From Gordonia sp. PDNC005 (lineage in GTDB: Bacteria > Actinomycetota > Actinomycetes > Mycobacteriales > Mycobacteriaceae), in contig NZ_CP070351.1 in assembly GCF_016919385.1 (NCBI RefSeq), forward strand, positions 1,302,001 through 1,366,000: a stretch of 64,000 nucleotides of DNA, written 5' to 3'. Shown here in pieces: positions 17,874-29,381 of the stretch. Positions within the stretch are counted from its first letter, which is position 1, and every line of letters starts with the position of its first letter. The notes under the pieces are model-generated. The model did no database searches. It worked only from the letters and a program-made list of their open reading frames with translations, and was not told where the DNA came from. A program made the position numbers and the translations under genes.

Positions 17874-19391
17874 ATGCATCTGACAGCAGTCCTCGAACGC
17901 GCGGCGCGAATCGCCGCCGACAAACCGGCGCTGATCGCGGACCAGGACGAGATCACCTACGGACAGCTTCTCGACCAGTCGAGGCGCGCTGCGGCCGTCT
18001 TCGTCGACGCCGGTGTCCGCCCAGGGCACCGAATCGCCGTCATGGCCTTCAACACGCCGGGGTTCGTAGTCGCCGCGTTCGGCGCCTGGTTCGCCGGAGC
18101 GACATTGGTGCCGGTGAACCACAAGTTCGCCGCCCCCGAGGTCGAGTACACGATCAATCACAGCGGAGCGATCCTCGGAGTGGTCGACGGGACCCTGGTG
18201 GCGACCACTCTCGGAACCGGCATCACTTGGCTGACCACCGACTCTCCGGTCGCCGACTTCGGAGACTTCGATGCGCTCGTGGCTGCTGCGACACCGATCC
18301 TCGGGCCCGTCGACGACGATGTAGACACCCCGGCGGAGATTCTCTACACGTCTGGGACGACCAGTTCGCCGAAGGGATGTGTGCACACCCACCGGGGGCT
18401 GTCGGCGGTGGCACCACTCATCGCGACCACTCTCGGCTTCACGCCGGACGAGCGGTTCTTGCTCGCGATGCCCATCTGGCACGCTGCGCCGCTCAACGAT
18501 TGGTTGCTCACGATGATCTCGTTGACGGCTACCACCGTCCTGATGCGCGAGTACGACCCCGCAGTGTTCCTCCCGGCTGTGCAGAGGCAACGGATCACCG
18601 CGTTCTTCGGTTCGCCGATCGCATATCTGTTGCCCGTTCAACTGGCCGATGCCGGACGACTCGACCTCGCGGCGTACGACCTGTCCAGTGTCCGCGCATG
18701 GCTGTACGGCGGCGCATCGCTCGGCGAACACACCGCGCGCAGGCTCATCGACGCCTACCGGAGCGACCGGTTCTTCCAGGTCTACGGCATGAGTGAGACC
18801 GGACCGGTCGGCACCGCCCTGTACCCGCACGAACAGACCACAAAAGCCGGATCGATCGGCCGTGGTGGGATGCACGGCGTGGACCTGCGGGTGGTAGGCG
18901 CGGACGGCGTCGACCAGACTGCAGGCGGAACAGGCGAGATCTGGCTGCGCGCCGACACGCGCATGGTCGGTTACCTCGACAACCCGGACGCGACCGCCGC
19001 CGCATTCGCGGGACCGTGGTTCCGGACCGGGGACGTCGCGCGTATCGACGACGACGGTTACCTGTACATCGTGGACCGACTCAAGGACGTCATCATCGTC
19101 GGCGGCGAGAACGTCCACTCTCAGGAGGTGGAGGAAGTCCTGCGCGGCCATCCGCGGGTGGCAGACGTGGCCGTCATCGGTCGACCTCACCCCGAATGGG
19201 GCGAGACCGTGGTCGCGGTGTGCGTGTCCACGGACACCGAGGCCATCAGCGTCGACGAGGTCCGCAGATACCTCGCCGACCGCCTCGCGCGTTACAAGAT
19301 CCCTCGCGAAGTCGTGGTGGTGGATGCACTTCCGCGCAATCCGAGCGGCAAGATCGTCAAGCACGTCCTGCGCGATCGCGTGACAGTGTGA
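17874..19391 (+). CDS. Acyl-CoA synthetase (AMP-binding, FadD-like)
   Basis: A 505-residue adenylate-forming enzyme that activates a carboxylic acid to its CoA thioester. Core motifs: ILYTSGTTSSPKGCVHTH (P-loop, about 154-171), YGMSETGPVG, RTGDVARIDDDGYLYIVDR with the hinge Asp/Arg, and C-terminal catalytic lysine in NPSGKIVKHVL. The ATG at 17874 starts 4 bp after the dehydrogenase. Co-regulated with it by the TetR, so it probably supplies that enzyme's substrate. Substrate chain length cannot be read. The amt GlnR boxes begin 2 bp after its stop. Confidence 0.93.
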   Translation: MHLTAVLERAARIAADKPALIADQDEITYGQLLDQSRRAAAVFVDAGVRPGHRIAVMAFNTPGFVVAAFGAWFAGATLVPVNHKFAAPEVEYTINHSGAILGVVDGTLVATTLGTGITWLTTDSPVADFGDFDALVAAATPILGPVDDDVDTPAEILYTSGTTSSPKGCVHTHRGLSAVAPLIATTLGFTPDERFLLAMPIWHAAPLNDWLLTMISLTATTVLMREYDPAVFLPAVQRQRITAFFGSPIAYLLPVQLADAGRLDLAAYDLSSVRAWLYGGASLGEHTARRLIDAYRSDRFFQVYGMSETGPVGTALYPHEQTTKAGSIGRGGMHGVDLRVVGADGVDQTAGGTGEIWLRADTRMVGYLDNPDATAAAFAGPWFRTGDVARIDDDGYLYIVDRLKDVIIVGGENVHSQEVEEVLRGHPRVADVAVIGRPHPEWGETVVAVCVSTDTEAISVDEVRRYLADRLARYKIPREVVVVDALPRNPSGKIVKHVLRDRVTV

Positions 19392-19392
19392 T

Positions 19393-19439
19393 GTAACGCG
19401 CTCGAAACGTGGACCGTCCGCACGTGACCCATACGAAAC
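19393..19439 (+). promoter_or_regulatory. Paired GlnR boxes upstream of amt-glnK-glnD
   Basis: GTAAC-N6-GAAAC at 19393-19408 and GTGAC-N6-GAAAC at 19424-19439 both match the actinobacterial GlnR box (GTnAC-N6-GAAAC). They lie 82-128 bp before the amt start, the usual place for nitrogen-limitation activation by GlnR. Seen directly; the regulator itself is not in the window. Confidence 0.78.
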
Positions 19440-19520
19440 ACGCGCGCGGCTGAGCGGCAACCTGCGGGCGACACAGTTACCTCACACGTCGACAGACGAC
19501 GGGTGAGGAGGCCTGCAACA

Positions 19521-20855
19521 GTGAATGTGGCACTGCCGGACACAGTGTTCGGAACCATCGACAGCGGAAACACCGCCTGGGTGATCGCGAGTGCGGGACT
19601 CGTACTCCTGATGACCCCGGCCCTGGCGTTCTTCTACGGAGGACTCACGCGCGCCAAATCGGTCCTCAACATGATGATGATGTCGTTCGGCGCCCTCGGC
19701 GTCGTCACGATCATCTACGTCCTGTGGGGATTCTCGATGTCGTTCGGCAACTCGTTGACGGGTTCGAAAGACATCCTCGGCATCTTCTCGAATCCGTTCG
19801 AACTCTTCGGATCCGACCAATTGATGCAGTCCAAGGAAGTCGGCGGCACCACCCAGGTGGTCGTCTGGGGTGACTACGGCATCCCGGCCATCGTCTTCCT
19901 GGCGTTCCAGCTGACGTTCGCGGTGATCACCGTCGCTCTGATCAGCGGTGCGATCGCCGAACGCGTCAAGTTCACCACCTGGCTGGTGTTCAGCGGGCTG
20001 TTCGCGACGATCGTCTACTTCCCACTCGCTCACATGGTCTGGGGCGGCGGCATACTCTCGGGTGCCGAGGACGGCATCGCGGCGAAGATGTTCGGCGTCA
20101 CCGACGGTGCGGCGACCGTCGCGCCCATCGACTTCGCGGGCGGCACAGTCGTCCACATCAACGCCGGCATGGCGGGCCTGGTGCTCGCGCTGATCGTCGG
20201 CAAGCGCAAGGGCTTCGGCAAGACGTCGTACCGTCCGCACAACATCCCGTTCGTGATGCTGGGCGCAGCGCTCCTGTGGTTCGGCTGGTTCGGGTTCAAC
20301 GCCGGCTCCGAACTCGGCGCCGACGCGACTGCCGGACTGGTGTGGGTCAACACGACCGTCGCGACAGCGGCAGCGATGATCGGGTGGCTTCTCGTCGAGT
20401 GGTTCCGTGACGGACACGCGACAAGTGTCGGCGCGGCATCGGGCATCGTCGCAGGTCTGGTCGCCATCACGCCGGCATGCGCCGCTCTCACACCGATCGG
20501 CTCCATCGCTCTCGGCCTGGTCGCAGGTGCGCTCGCCGCAGTCGCCATCGGTCTGAAGTACAAGTTCGGCTTCGACGATTCGCTCGACGTCGTCGGCGTC
20601 CACCTCGTGGCAGGCCTGTGGGGCACGATCGGCATCGGACTGCTGGCCAAGGACACCGGCCTGTTCTACGGCAACGGCTTCAAGCAGATCGCCGTGCAGA
20701 CGGTGGTTGCGCTTGTGGCGCTACTGTTCACTGCAGTGCTCACCGCCGTGATCGGCTACGCCCTCAAGCCACTCGGCTGGCGCGTGGACGACGAGGCGGA
20801 GTTCGTCGGAATCGACTCTGCGGAGCACGCGGAGAGTGCATATGAGACGACGTAG
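19521..20855 (+). CDS. amt: Ammonium transporter Amt
   Basis: A 444-residue integral membrane channel with about eleven helices that brings in ammonium. The signature FFYGGLTRAKSVLNMMMMS is near the start, and the pore twin histidines are in VVHINAGMAG and VGVHLVAGLWG. GTG at 19521 was chosen for the GAGGAGG ribosome site at 19505-19511; an in-frame GTG at 19503 overlaps that site. First gene of amt-glnK-glnD and preceded by GlnR boxes, so expected to rise under nitrogen limitation. Confidence 0.96.
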   Translation: MNVALPDTVFGTIDSGNTAWVIASAGLVLLMTPALAFFYGGLTRAKSVLNMMMMSFGALGVVTIIYVLWGFSMSFGNSLTGSKDILGIFSNPFELFGSDQLMQSKEVGGTTQVVVWGDYGIPAIVFLAFQLTFAVITVALISGAIAERVKFTTWLVFSGLFATIVYFPLAHMVWGGGILSGAEDGIAAKMFGVTDGAATVAPIDFAGGTVVHINAGMAGLVLALIVGKRKGFGKTSYRPHNIPFVMLGAALLWFGWFGFNAGSELGADATAGLVWVNTTVATAAAMIGWLLVEWFRDGHATSVGAASGIVAGLVAITPACAALTPIGSIALGLVAGALAAVAIGLKYKFGFDDSLDVVGVHLVAGLWGTIGIGLLAKDTGLFYGNGFKQIAVQTVVALVALLFTAVLTAVIGYALKPLGWRVDDEAEFVGIDSAEHAESAYETT

Positions 20856-23625
<2,770 letters not shown>

Positions 23626-23635
23626 GTCAGGTCCG

Positions 23636-23705
23636 GCAAACGAGGCGCCAAACGACAAACGAGGCATGCATGCATGCCTCGTTTGTCGTTGAGAACCTCG
23701 TTTGC
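23636..23705. repeat. 70-bp nested palindrome between glnD and ffh
   Basis: The core is a perfect 40-bp palindrome (arms 23651-23670 and 23671-23690, no spacer, centre GCATGCATGC). It is flanked by a second pair, GCAAACGAGG (23636-23645) and CCTCGTTTGC (23696-23705), which repeats the AAACGAGG word of the core. It begins 11 bp after the glnD stop. As RNA it would form one very stable hairpin and could end glnD transcription, though no T-run follows; as DNA it could extrude a cruciform. Confidence 0.8.
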
Positions 23706-23796
23706 GGCTCGGCGCCTGACCCGTTGCTCGTCTTCGAGGCAACGGCTGATCTGATCCGGGAGGCAGACACTCGACTCGGCATGGAAGGATAGAGGA

Positions 23797-25374
23797 ATGT
23801 TCGAATCCCTCTCCGACCGGTTGACAGGCGCCCTGAAGGACCTGCGCGGCAAGGGTCGTCTCACCGACTCCGACATCGACGCGACCGCGCGCGAGATCAG
23901 ACTCGCCCTTCTCGAGGCCGACGTCTCGCTGCCCGTGGTCCGCACGTTCATCGCGAACGTCAAGGAACGCGCCAAGGGTGCTGAGGTCTCCGCGGCGCTG
24001 AACCCCGCGCAGCAGATCGTCAAGATCGTCAACGAGGAGCTCGTTGCCATTCTGGGCGGGGAGACCCGGCGGGTGCAGCTGGCGAAGACTCCGCCGACCG
24101 TCATCATGCTGGCGGGTCTGCAGGGCGCCGGAAAGACGACGCTCGCGGGCAAGCTGGCCAAGTGGCTGTCGGGCCAGGGTCACACCCCGATGCTCGTCGC
24201 CTGCGACCTTCAGCGTCCGGGCGCCGTCCAGCAGCTCCAGATCGTGGGCGAGCGCGCCGGTGTGCCGGTGTTCGCCCCGCATCCCGGAACCTCGGTCGGC
24301 GGTGAAGGCGCACTCGGCGTCAGCTCCGGTGATCCGGTGCAGGTGGCGCAGGCCGGTGTAGCAGAGGCCAAGGCAAGACAGCACGACGTGGTCATCATCG
24401 ACACGGCCGGTCGCCTCGGCATCGACGCCGAGCTGATGCGCCAGGCGTCCGACATCCGCGACGCCACGAATCCGGACGAAGTCCTGTTCGTGCTCGACTC
24501 GATGATCGGCCAGGACGCAGTCAGCACGGCGCAGGCGTTCGCCGAGGGCGTCGACTTCACCGGCGTCGTCCTCACCAAGCTCGACGGCGACGCCCGAGGC
24601 GGTGCGGCCCTCTCGGTGCGTGAGATCACCGGACGCCCGATCATGTTCGCGTCGACCGGTGAGAAGCTCGAAGACTTCGACGTCTTCCACCCGGATCGCA
24701 TGGCCAGCCGAATCCTCGGCATGGGCGACGTCCTCTCGCTCATCGAGCAGGCCGAACAGCACTTCGACGAGGCCGAGGCACAGCGCACGGCGGAGAAGAT
24801 CAGCCAGGGCGAACTCACGCTCGACGACTTCCTCCAGCAGATGCTGATGATCCGGAAGATGGGTCCGATCGGCAACCTCCTGGGCATGCTGCCCGGTGCC
24901 GGCGACATGAAGGACGCGCTGTCACAGGTCGACGACAAGCAGCTCGACAAGATCCAGGCGATCATTCGCGGTATGACGCCGGCCGAGCGCGACAACCCGA
25001 AGATCATCAACGCCTCACGCCGCATCCGAATCGCCAAGGGATCGGGCGTCACCGTGACCGACGTGAACCAGCTCGTGGACCGCTTCTTCGCGGCCCGCAA
25101 GATGATGTCGCAGATGTCCGGCCGCATGATGGGTGGCGGCGGAATGCGTAAGAATCAGCGCAAGGGCAAGAAGGGCGCCAAGGGTCGCAAGGGCAAGGGC
25201 GGACGCGGACCGACGCCGCCGAAGGCGATGCGCGGGGGAGGTTTCCCCGGCATGCCTCCGGGCATGGGGATGCCGCCCGGCCTCGACCTGTCGAACATGC
25301 CGCCCGGGCTCGACGAACTGCCCCCGGGGCTGGAGGGCCTCGACCTCAACAACCTGAAGTTCCCGAAGAAGTAG
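23797..25374 (+). CDS. ffh: Signal recognition particle protein Ffh
   Basis: A 525-residue SRP54 GTPase that binds 4.5S RNA and signal sequences and delivers ribosomes to FtsY. N domain about 1-90, G domain with GLQGAGKT (107-114), DTAGRLGIDAELM, TKLDGDARGG, then a Met-rich M domain. The C-terminal 80 residues are unusual: a basic stretch (KNQRKGKKGAKGRKGKGGRG) then PPGM/PPGL repeats ending LNNLKFPKK, longer than in E. coli. The amidohydrolase gene follows after 13 bp. Confidence 0.97.
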   Translation: MFESLSDRLTGALKDLRGKGRLTDSDIDATAREIRLALLEADVSLPVVRTFIANVKERAKGAEVSAALNPAQQIVKIVNEELVAILGGETRRVQLAKTPPTVIMLAGLQGAGKTTLAGKLAKWLSGQGHTPMLVACDLQRPGAVQQLQIVGERAGVPVFAPHPGTSVGGEGALGVSSGDPVQVAQAGVAEAKARQHDVVIIDTAGRLGIDAELMRQASDIRDATNPDEVLFVLDSMIGQDAVSTAQAFAEGVDFTGVVLTKLDGDARGGAALSVREITGRPIMFASTGEKLEDFDVFHPDRMASRILGMGDVLSLIEQAEQHFDEAEAQRTAEKISQGELTLDDFLQQMLMIRKMGPIGNLLGMLPGAGDMKDALSQVDDKQLDKIQAIIRGMTPAERDNPKIINASRRIRIAKGSGVTVTDVNQLVDRFFAARKMMSQMSGRMMGGGGMRKNQRKGKKGAKGRKGKGGRGPTPPKAMRGGGFPGMPPGMGMPPGLDLSNMPPGLDELPPGLEGLDLNNLKFPKK

Positions 25375-25387
25375 GTTCACGCAGCCC

Positions 25388-26467
25388 ATGAATGCGCCCC
25401 TCGAGTTCAACGGCACAGACCCGTTCACCGGTGAACCGATTCGGTTCTGGATGCACGACGGCGTCGTGTCGGCCGAACCGATCAAGGGCGCCAACGTGGC
25501 GGTCGCGCGTGGCTGGATCGTTCCCGGTCTGGTCGACGCCCACAACCACGTGGGGATCGCACCCGGACTCGGCGTGACCATCGAACGGGCGCGAGAACTC
25601 GCCGCGCAAGACCTGCGCGCCGGCACCATGCTGATTCGCGAGGTCGGCTCGCCCGTCGACACCCACCCGCTCGACGCCGACGCACACGGCCCGCGATTCC
25701 TGCGCTCGGGCAAGCACATCGCCCGACCCAAGCGGTACCTGCGCGACTACGGCGTGGAACTGGACGATCCCGACCAGCTCGCCGCCGAAGTGGCTGTACA
25801 AGCGGGGGCGGGAGACGGCTGGGTGAAGCTCGTCGGTGATTGGATCGACCGCGAGGTCGGCGATCTCGCACCGCTGTGGTCGCGGGAACAGCTCGACGCC
25901 GCGGTCGAGGCCGCGCATGCCAACGGCGCACGCATCACCGCCCACGTCTTCGGTGCCGAAGCGCTCCCGGACATCATCTCCGCAGGCTTCGACTCCATTG
26001 AGCACGGCACCGGTCTGGATGAGGGCTTGATCGATCAACTCGTGGAACGGGACATCGCTCTGGTCCCGACGCTGATTCAGCTGGAGACCTTCCCGGAGAT
26101 CGCCGCGGGCGCCGATCGTTTCCCGAAGTACAAGCAGAACATGCTGTCCCTGCATGCCGGTCGTCACGAGGTCTTCGCTCGGGCCCGCGAGGCCGGGGTC
26201 CGGATCTACGCAGGCACCGACGCGGGTGGCACCATCAAACACGGTCGGATCGTCGACGAGGTGGAAGCGCTGACGAGCATCGGATTCAGCCCTCTCCAGG
26301 CTCTCGCCGCCGCATCAACAGCCCCACGCGACTGGCTCGGGGCCCCCGGGATCGTCGACGGCGCTCGTGCCGACTTCTTGGTGCTCGACTCCGATCCCGC
26401 AGAGGATCTCGCAACCCTCCGCCGCCCGCTCCACATCGTGTGCGGTGGCGAGAAGATACCCGCCTAG
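25388..26467 (+). CDS. Amidohydrolase-family enzyme
   Basis: A 359-residue metal-dependent hydrolase. Family motifs are the DAHNH metal pair (about residues 51-55), KLVGDW with a possible carboxylated lysine, RITAHVFG, SIEHGTGLDEG and the catalytic aspartate in YAGTDAGGTI, ending with the ADFLVLDSDP return strand. The substrate is unknown; imidazolonepropionase- or prolidase-like members share this layout. It follows ffh closely, as the Rv2915c homologue does in mycobacteria. Confidence 0.87.
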   Translation: MNAPLEFNGTDPFTGEPIRFWMHDGVVSAEPIKGANVAVARGWIVPGLVDAHNHVGIAPGLGVTIERARELAAQDLRAGTMLIREVGSPVDTHPLDADAHGPRFLRSGKHIARPKRYLRDYGVELDDPDQLAAEVAVQAGAGDGWVKLVGDWIDREVGDLAPLWSREQLDAAVEAAHANGARITAHVFGAEALPDIISAGFDSIEHGTGLDEGLIDQLVERDIALVPTLIQLETFPEIAAGADRFPKYKQNMLSLHAGRHEVFARAREAGVRIYAGTDAGGTIKHGRIVDEVEALTSIGFSPLQALAAASTAPRDWLGAPGIVDGARADFLVLDSDPAEDLATLRRPLHIVCGGEKIPA

Positions 26468-26470
26468 GTC

Positions 26471-27133
26471 CTACGCTTGCTGAACGATCTGCGCGATGCC
26501 GATCACAATCAGCAACACAGTCACAAACCAGCCGGCAGCGCGGGCCACAGACTCCTGGTTCCGGCGACCGTAGGCGAAGACCCGGCCGATCCACCAATGT
26601 GGGCGGGCGCGGACGGCGACGAGAGCCAGGCCGGTGAGAAACGGCAGACTCAACGCCACCGTCGCGTACAAGAACACGCCGATGTAGCGCTCGACAGTCG
26701 GGAAATCGGCGGCGGACAGCACCGCCAGACCCGCGTAGAACGGCGCGGATGTCGCCGACTGCACCACGCCGAGGACAAAGCCGACCACCAGAGTCAGCGG
26801 CGACGGCGATCGCAGGGGAGTGAGGATCTTCTCCATCAGGCCGGACGAATCGCCGCCACGCCACGTCAAGTACGCGGTCAGCACACCGGTCAGGATCAGC
26901 AGAATGCCGAAGGTCGGTGAGTTCAACACGGCGTCGACCAGTGGTTTCAGGCCGTCGAACACCAGCATCACCAATACCGACAGTACAAACACGCCGAGCC
27001 AGTCGCCGATCAGCAACAGGGGAACGATGCGTCGGTAACTGCCGGGCGCGAGCATCATCGCGAGCGTCACGAGCACGCCGATCAGAAGGACGTTGACCGA
27101 GTCGACGAACGCGAGCGACAGTGCGTGCAGCAT
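26471..27133 (-). CDS. Multi-pass membrane protein (LysE/GAP-like)
   Basis: A 220-residue membrane protein with about six hydrophobic helices. The start MLHALSLAFVDSVNVLLIGVL has a small-residue first helix with a polar DSVN, similar to LysE/GAP-type exporters and sulfolipid-addressing (Sap-like) proteins. The ATG at 27133 was chosen because the frame upstream is hydrophilic and Arg-rich. It is convergent with the amidohydrolase (3 bp apart) and divergent from rpsP. Function unknown. Confidence 0.75.
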   Translation of the reverse strand: MLHALSLAFVDSVNVLLIGVLVTLAMMLAPGSYRRIVPLLLIGDWLGVFVLSVLVMLVFDGLKPLVDAVLNSPTFGILLILTGVLTAYLTWRGGDSSGLMEKILTPLRSPSPLTLVVGFVLGVVQSATSAPFYAGLAVLSAADFPTVERYIGVFLYATVALSLPFLTGLALVAVRARPHWWIGRVFAYGRRNQESVARAAGWFVTVLLIVIGIAQIVQQA

Positions 27134-27227
27134 GGTTGAGGCGGGTCTCCGGCGGTTGTTCGGCAGCCCGGTCGGCCGTCGATGTGTCTGGTGAAACGGT
27201 ACCTGGAGACAGTTCTCGACCACCGGT

Positions 27228-27257
27228 TTGGGTGCGTGACGCCGGATCTGGCAGAAT
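27228..27257 (+). promoter_or_regulatory. Putative rpsP promoter
   Basis: TTGGGT (27228-27233), an 18-bp spacer and CAGAAT (27252-27257) inside the 12-mer TCTGGCAGAATG (27247-27258). A start about 7 bases later would give a leader of roughly 115 nt before rpsP. The leader is GC-rich with complementary GCCGG/CCGGC blocks and could fold. Confidence 0.5.
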
Positions 27258-27379
27258 GGACAGCTGGTTCGCCGGAGCCGGCCACGGCCGACCGGCGGTC
27301 ACCCCAGAAGAGATCGCAAAACCGGGCCCGCCGACGTGGTGGGTCGCTGAATTGCGCTGTGACGAATGGAGAGCCAATC

Positions 27380-27832
27380 ATGGCTGTCAAGATCAAGCTC
27401 ACGCGGCTCGGCAAGATCCGCAACCCCCAGTACCGCATCGTCGTCGCCGACGCTCGCACCCGCCGCAACGGTCGCGTCATCGAGACCATCGGCAAGTACC
27501 ACCCGAAGGAAGAGCCGTCGCTGATCGAGATCGATTCCGATCGCGCACAGCACTGGCTGAGCGTCGGCGCACAGCCGACCGAGCCGGTCGCAGCACTCCT
27601 GAAGGTCACCGGTGACTGGCAGAAGTTCAAGGGCCTGCCGGGCGCAGAGGGCACCCTGAAGGTCGCCGAGCCGAAGCCGAGCAAGCAGGACCTGTTCAAC
27701 GCTGCGCTCGCCGCTGCAGAGAACGAGCCGGTCGCTGCCGCCACCACCGCCAAGAAGAAGGCCAAGAAGGCCGACGAGGCGCCGGCCGAGGCCGCAGCTG
27801 CTGACGCAGGCGAGGACAAGGCCGACGCGTGA
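27380..27832 (+). CDS. rpsP: 30S ribosomal protein S16 with extended tail
   Basis: A 150-residue protein; S16 itself is the first 85 or so residues ([20 protein letters not shown], then [17 protein letters not shown]). The remaining part is an actinobacterial extension ending in a Lys/Ala/Asp-rich, probably disordered tail ([20 protein letters not shown]). The ATG at 27380 gives the canonical start. It heads rpsP-khpA-rimM-trmD and overlaps the next gene by 4 bp. Confidence 0.97.
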   Translation: MAVKIKLTRLGKIRNPQYRIVVADARTRRNGRVIETIGKYHPKEEPSLIEIDSDRAQHWLSVGAQPTEPVAALLKVTGDWQKFKGLPGAEGTLKVAEPKPSKQDLFNAALAAAENEPVAAATTAKKKAKKADEAPAEAAAADAGEDKADA

Positions 27833-28071
27833 GCACTGTCGTCGCTGACGCAGTCGAGCACCTGGTCCGCGGGATCGTCTCCAACCCGGACGACGTTCGC
27901 GTCGACCTGATCACCGGCCGTCGCGGCCGCATGGTCGAGGTCCACGTGAGCCCCGAAGACCTCGGCAAGGTGATCGGCCGCAACGGTCGCACCGCCACCG
28001 CTCTGCGCACCCTGGTCGCCGGAATCGGCGGCCGCGGCATGCGTGTCGACATCGTCGACACCGACCGCTGA
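27829..28071 (+). CDS. khpA: KH-domain RNA-binding protein KhpA
   Basis: An 80-residue single KH-domain protein with the GxxG loop as GRNG in [19 protein letters not shown]. In other bacteria it partners with KhpB/Jag to bind RNA and affects translation and cell size. Located between rpsP and rimM as in most actinobacteria and firmicutes. The GTG overlaps the rpsP stop. Confidence 0.93.
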   Translation: MSTVVADAVEHLVRGIVSNPDDVRVDLITGRRGRMVEVHVSPEDLGKVIGRNGRTATALRTLVAGIGGRGMRVDIVDTDR

Positions 28072-28084
28072 CGAGTCCGCATAC

Positions 28085-28621
28085 ATGGATCTCGTCGTCG
28101 GCCGCGTCGTCAAGACGCATGGCGTTCGCGGTGAACTCGTCGTTGATGTCCGCACCGACGACCCGCAGACGCGTTTCGCCGTAGGCGCACGCCTGGTCGG
28201 GCGTGCACCGAAGGGCGCAGGCGACACCGAATACGTGGTGACAGCCGCCCGGAATCACTCCGGGCGGCTGTTGCTGTCCCTGAAAGGTGTCGCCGATCGA
28301 ACCGCAGCCGACGCGCTGCGGGGAACTCTGTTCGTGATCGATGCTGCTGACGTCGACTCAGGAGACGATCCGGACGAGTTCTACGACCATGAACTCGAGG
28401 GCGTCGCGGTCTCGACCGTCGCGGGCGATCCGGTCGGCACGTTGACCTCGATCCTGCATCTCCCGGGTGGAGACGTCCTCGCGATCCGGACAGACGACGG
28501 CCGCGAGGTGCTCGTCCCGTTCGTCCGCCAGATGGTCCCGACAGTCACGCGTGAGCGCATCGAGATCGATCCGCCTGAAGGTCTGATCGACCTCGACACA
28601 GCCGTGTCAGAGAGGGACTGA
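28085..28621 (+). CDS. rimM: Ribosome maturation factor RimM
   Basis: A 178-residue 30S assembly factor that helps mature the S19-containing head. The N-terminal RimM domain begins [18 protein letters not shown], and the C-terminal PRC-barrel is visible in [15 protein letters not shown] and [13 protein letters not shown]. The ATG at 28085 gives the standard start; an upstream GTG at 28043 would overlap khpA by 29 bp. 13 bp before trmD. Confidence 0.95.
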   Translation: MDLVVGRVVKTHGVRGELVVDVRTDDPQTRFAVGARLVGRAPKGAGDTEYVVTAARNHSGRLLLSLKGVADRTAADALRGTLFVIDAADVDSGDDPDEFYDHELEGVAVSTVAGDPVGTLTSILHLPGGDVLAIRTDDGREVLVPFVRQMVPTVTRERIEIDPPEGLIDLDTAVSERD

Positions 28622-28634
28622 CGGCGAGTCGACC

Positions 28635-29321
28635 ATGAGAATCGATGTCGTCACCATCTTCCCCGAGTACCTCGAACCGTTGAAAGCCGCTCTGCTCGGT
28701 AAGGCGGTCGATGCCGGGCTACTCGAGTTCGGCATCCATGACCTGCGGCAATGGACGTACGACGTTCACCACAGCGTGGACGACGCGCCGTACGGTGGGG
28801 GACCGGGAATGGTCATGAAACCGCAGGTCTGGGGCGAAGCCCTCGACGAGGTGTGCCCCGACGACGCGCTCCTCGTCGTGCCGACACCCGCGGGTGTGCC
28901 GTTCACGCAGGCGACTGCACAGCGTTGGAGCGCAGAGAAGCATCTGGTGTTCGCTTGCGGCCGGTACGAGGGCATCGACCAGCGGGTCTTCGACGACGCC
29001 GCGCGCCGCGTCCGTGTGGAGGAGGTGTCGCTCGGCGACTTCGTCCTCATCGGCGGTGAGGTCGCGGTCCTCGCGATGGTCGAGGCGACCACCCGTCTGA
29101 TGCCCGGTGTGCTCGGCAATCCGCAGTCGCATCAGGAGGACTCGTTCTCCGACGGGCTGCTCGAAGGCCCCAGTTACACCCGTCCCAAAATGTGGCGTGA
29201 CCTCGAAGTCCCGCCGGTCCTGCTGTCTGGCGATCACGGGAAGGTCGCCGCGTGGCGGCGCGAGCAGTCGTTGGACCGCACACGACGTCGACGGCCGGAT
29301 CTTCTTCCCGACGAAGGCTGA
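28635..29321 (+). CDS. trmD: tRNA (guanine37-N1)-methyltransferase TrmD
   Basis: A 228-residue SPOUT-class enzyme making m1G37 in tRNAs, which prevents +1 frameshifts. The start [16 protein letters not shown] and the motif [14 protein letters not shown] are typical. The SAM-binding trefoil knot lies at [11 protein letters not shown] and [16 protein letters not shown]. It closes the rpsP-khpA-rimM-trmD group; an unknown proline-rich gene is set between it and rplS. Confidence 0.96.
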   Translation: MRIDVVTIFPEYLEPLKAALLGKAVDAGLLEFGIHDLRQWTYDVHHSVDDAPYGGGPGMVMKPQVWGEALDEVCPDDALLVVPTPAGVPFTQATAQRWSAEKHLVFACGRYEGIDQRVFDDAARRVRVEEVSLGDFVLIGGEVAVLAMVEATTRLMPGVLGNPQSHQEDSFSDGLLEGPSYTRPKMWRDLEVPPVLLSGDHGKVAAWRREQSLDRTRRRRPDLLPDEG

Positions 29322-29381
29322 ATCGTCGCGTCGGTCGGTGTGTCGCGGAACCGAACATCGGCGTGGTGCGTCTGACCTTGT

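Noticed and set aside
17748..19460. 570-codon frame antisense to the acyl-CoA ligase
   Set aside because: Shadow of a gene with full AMP-binding motifs; no domain of its own.
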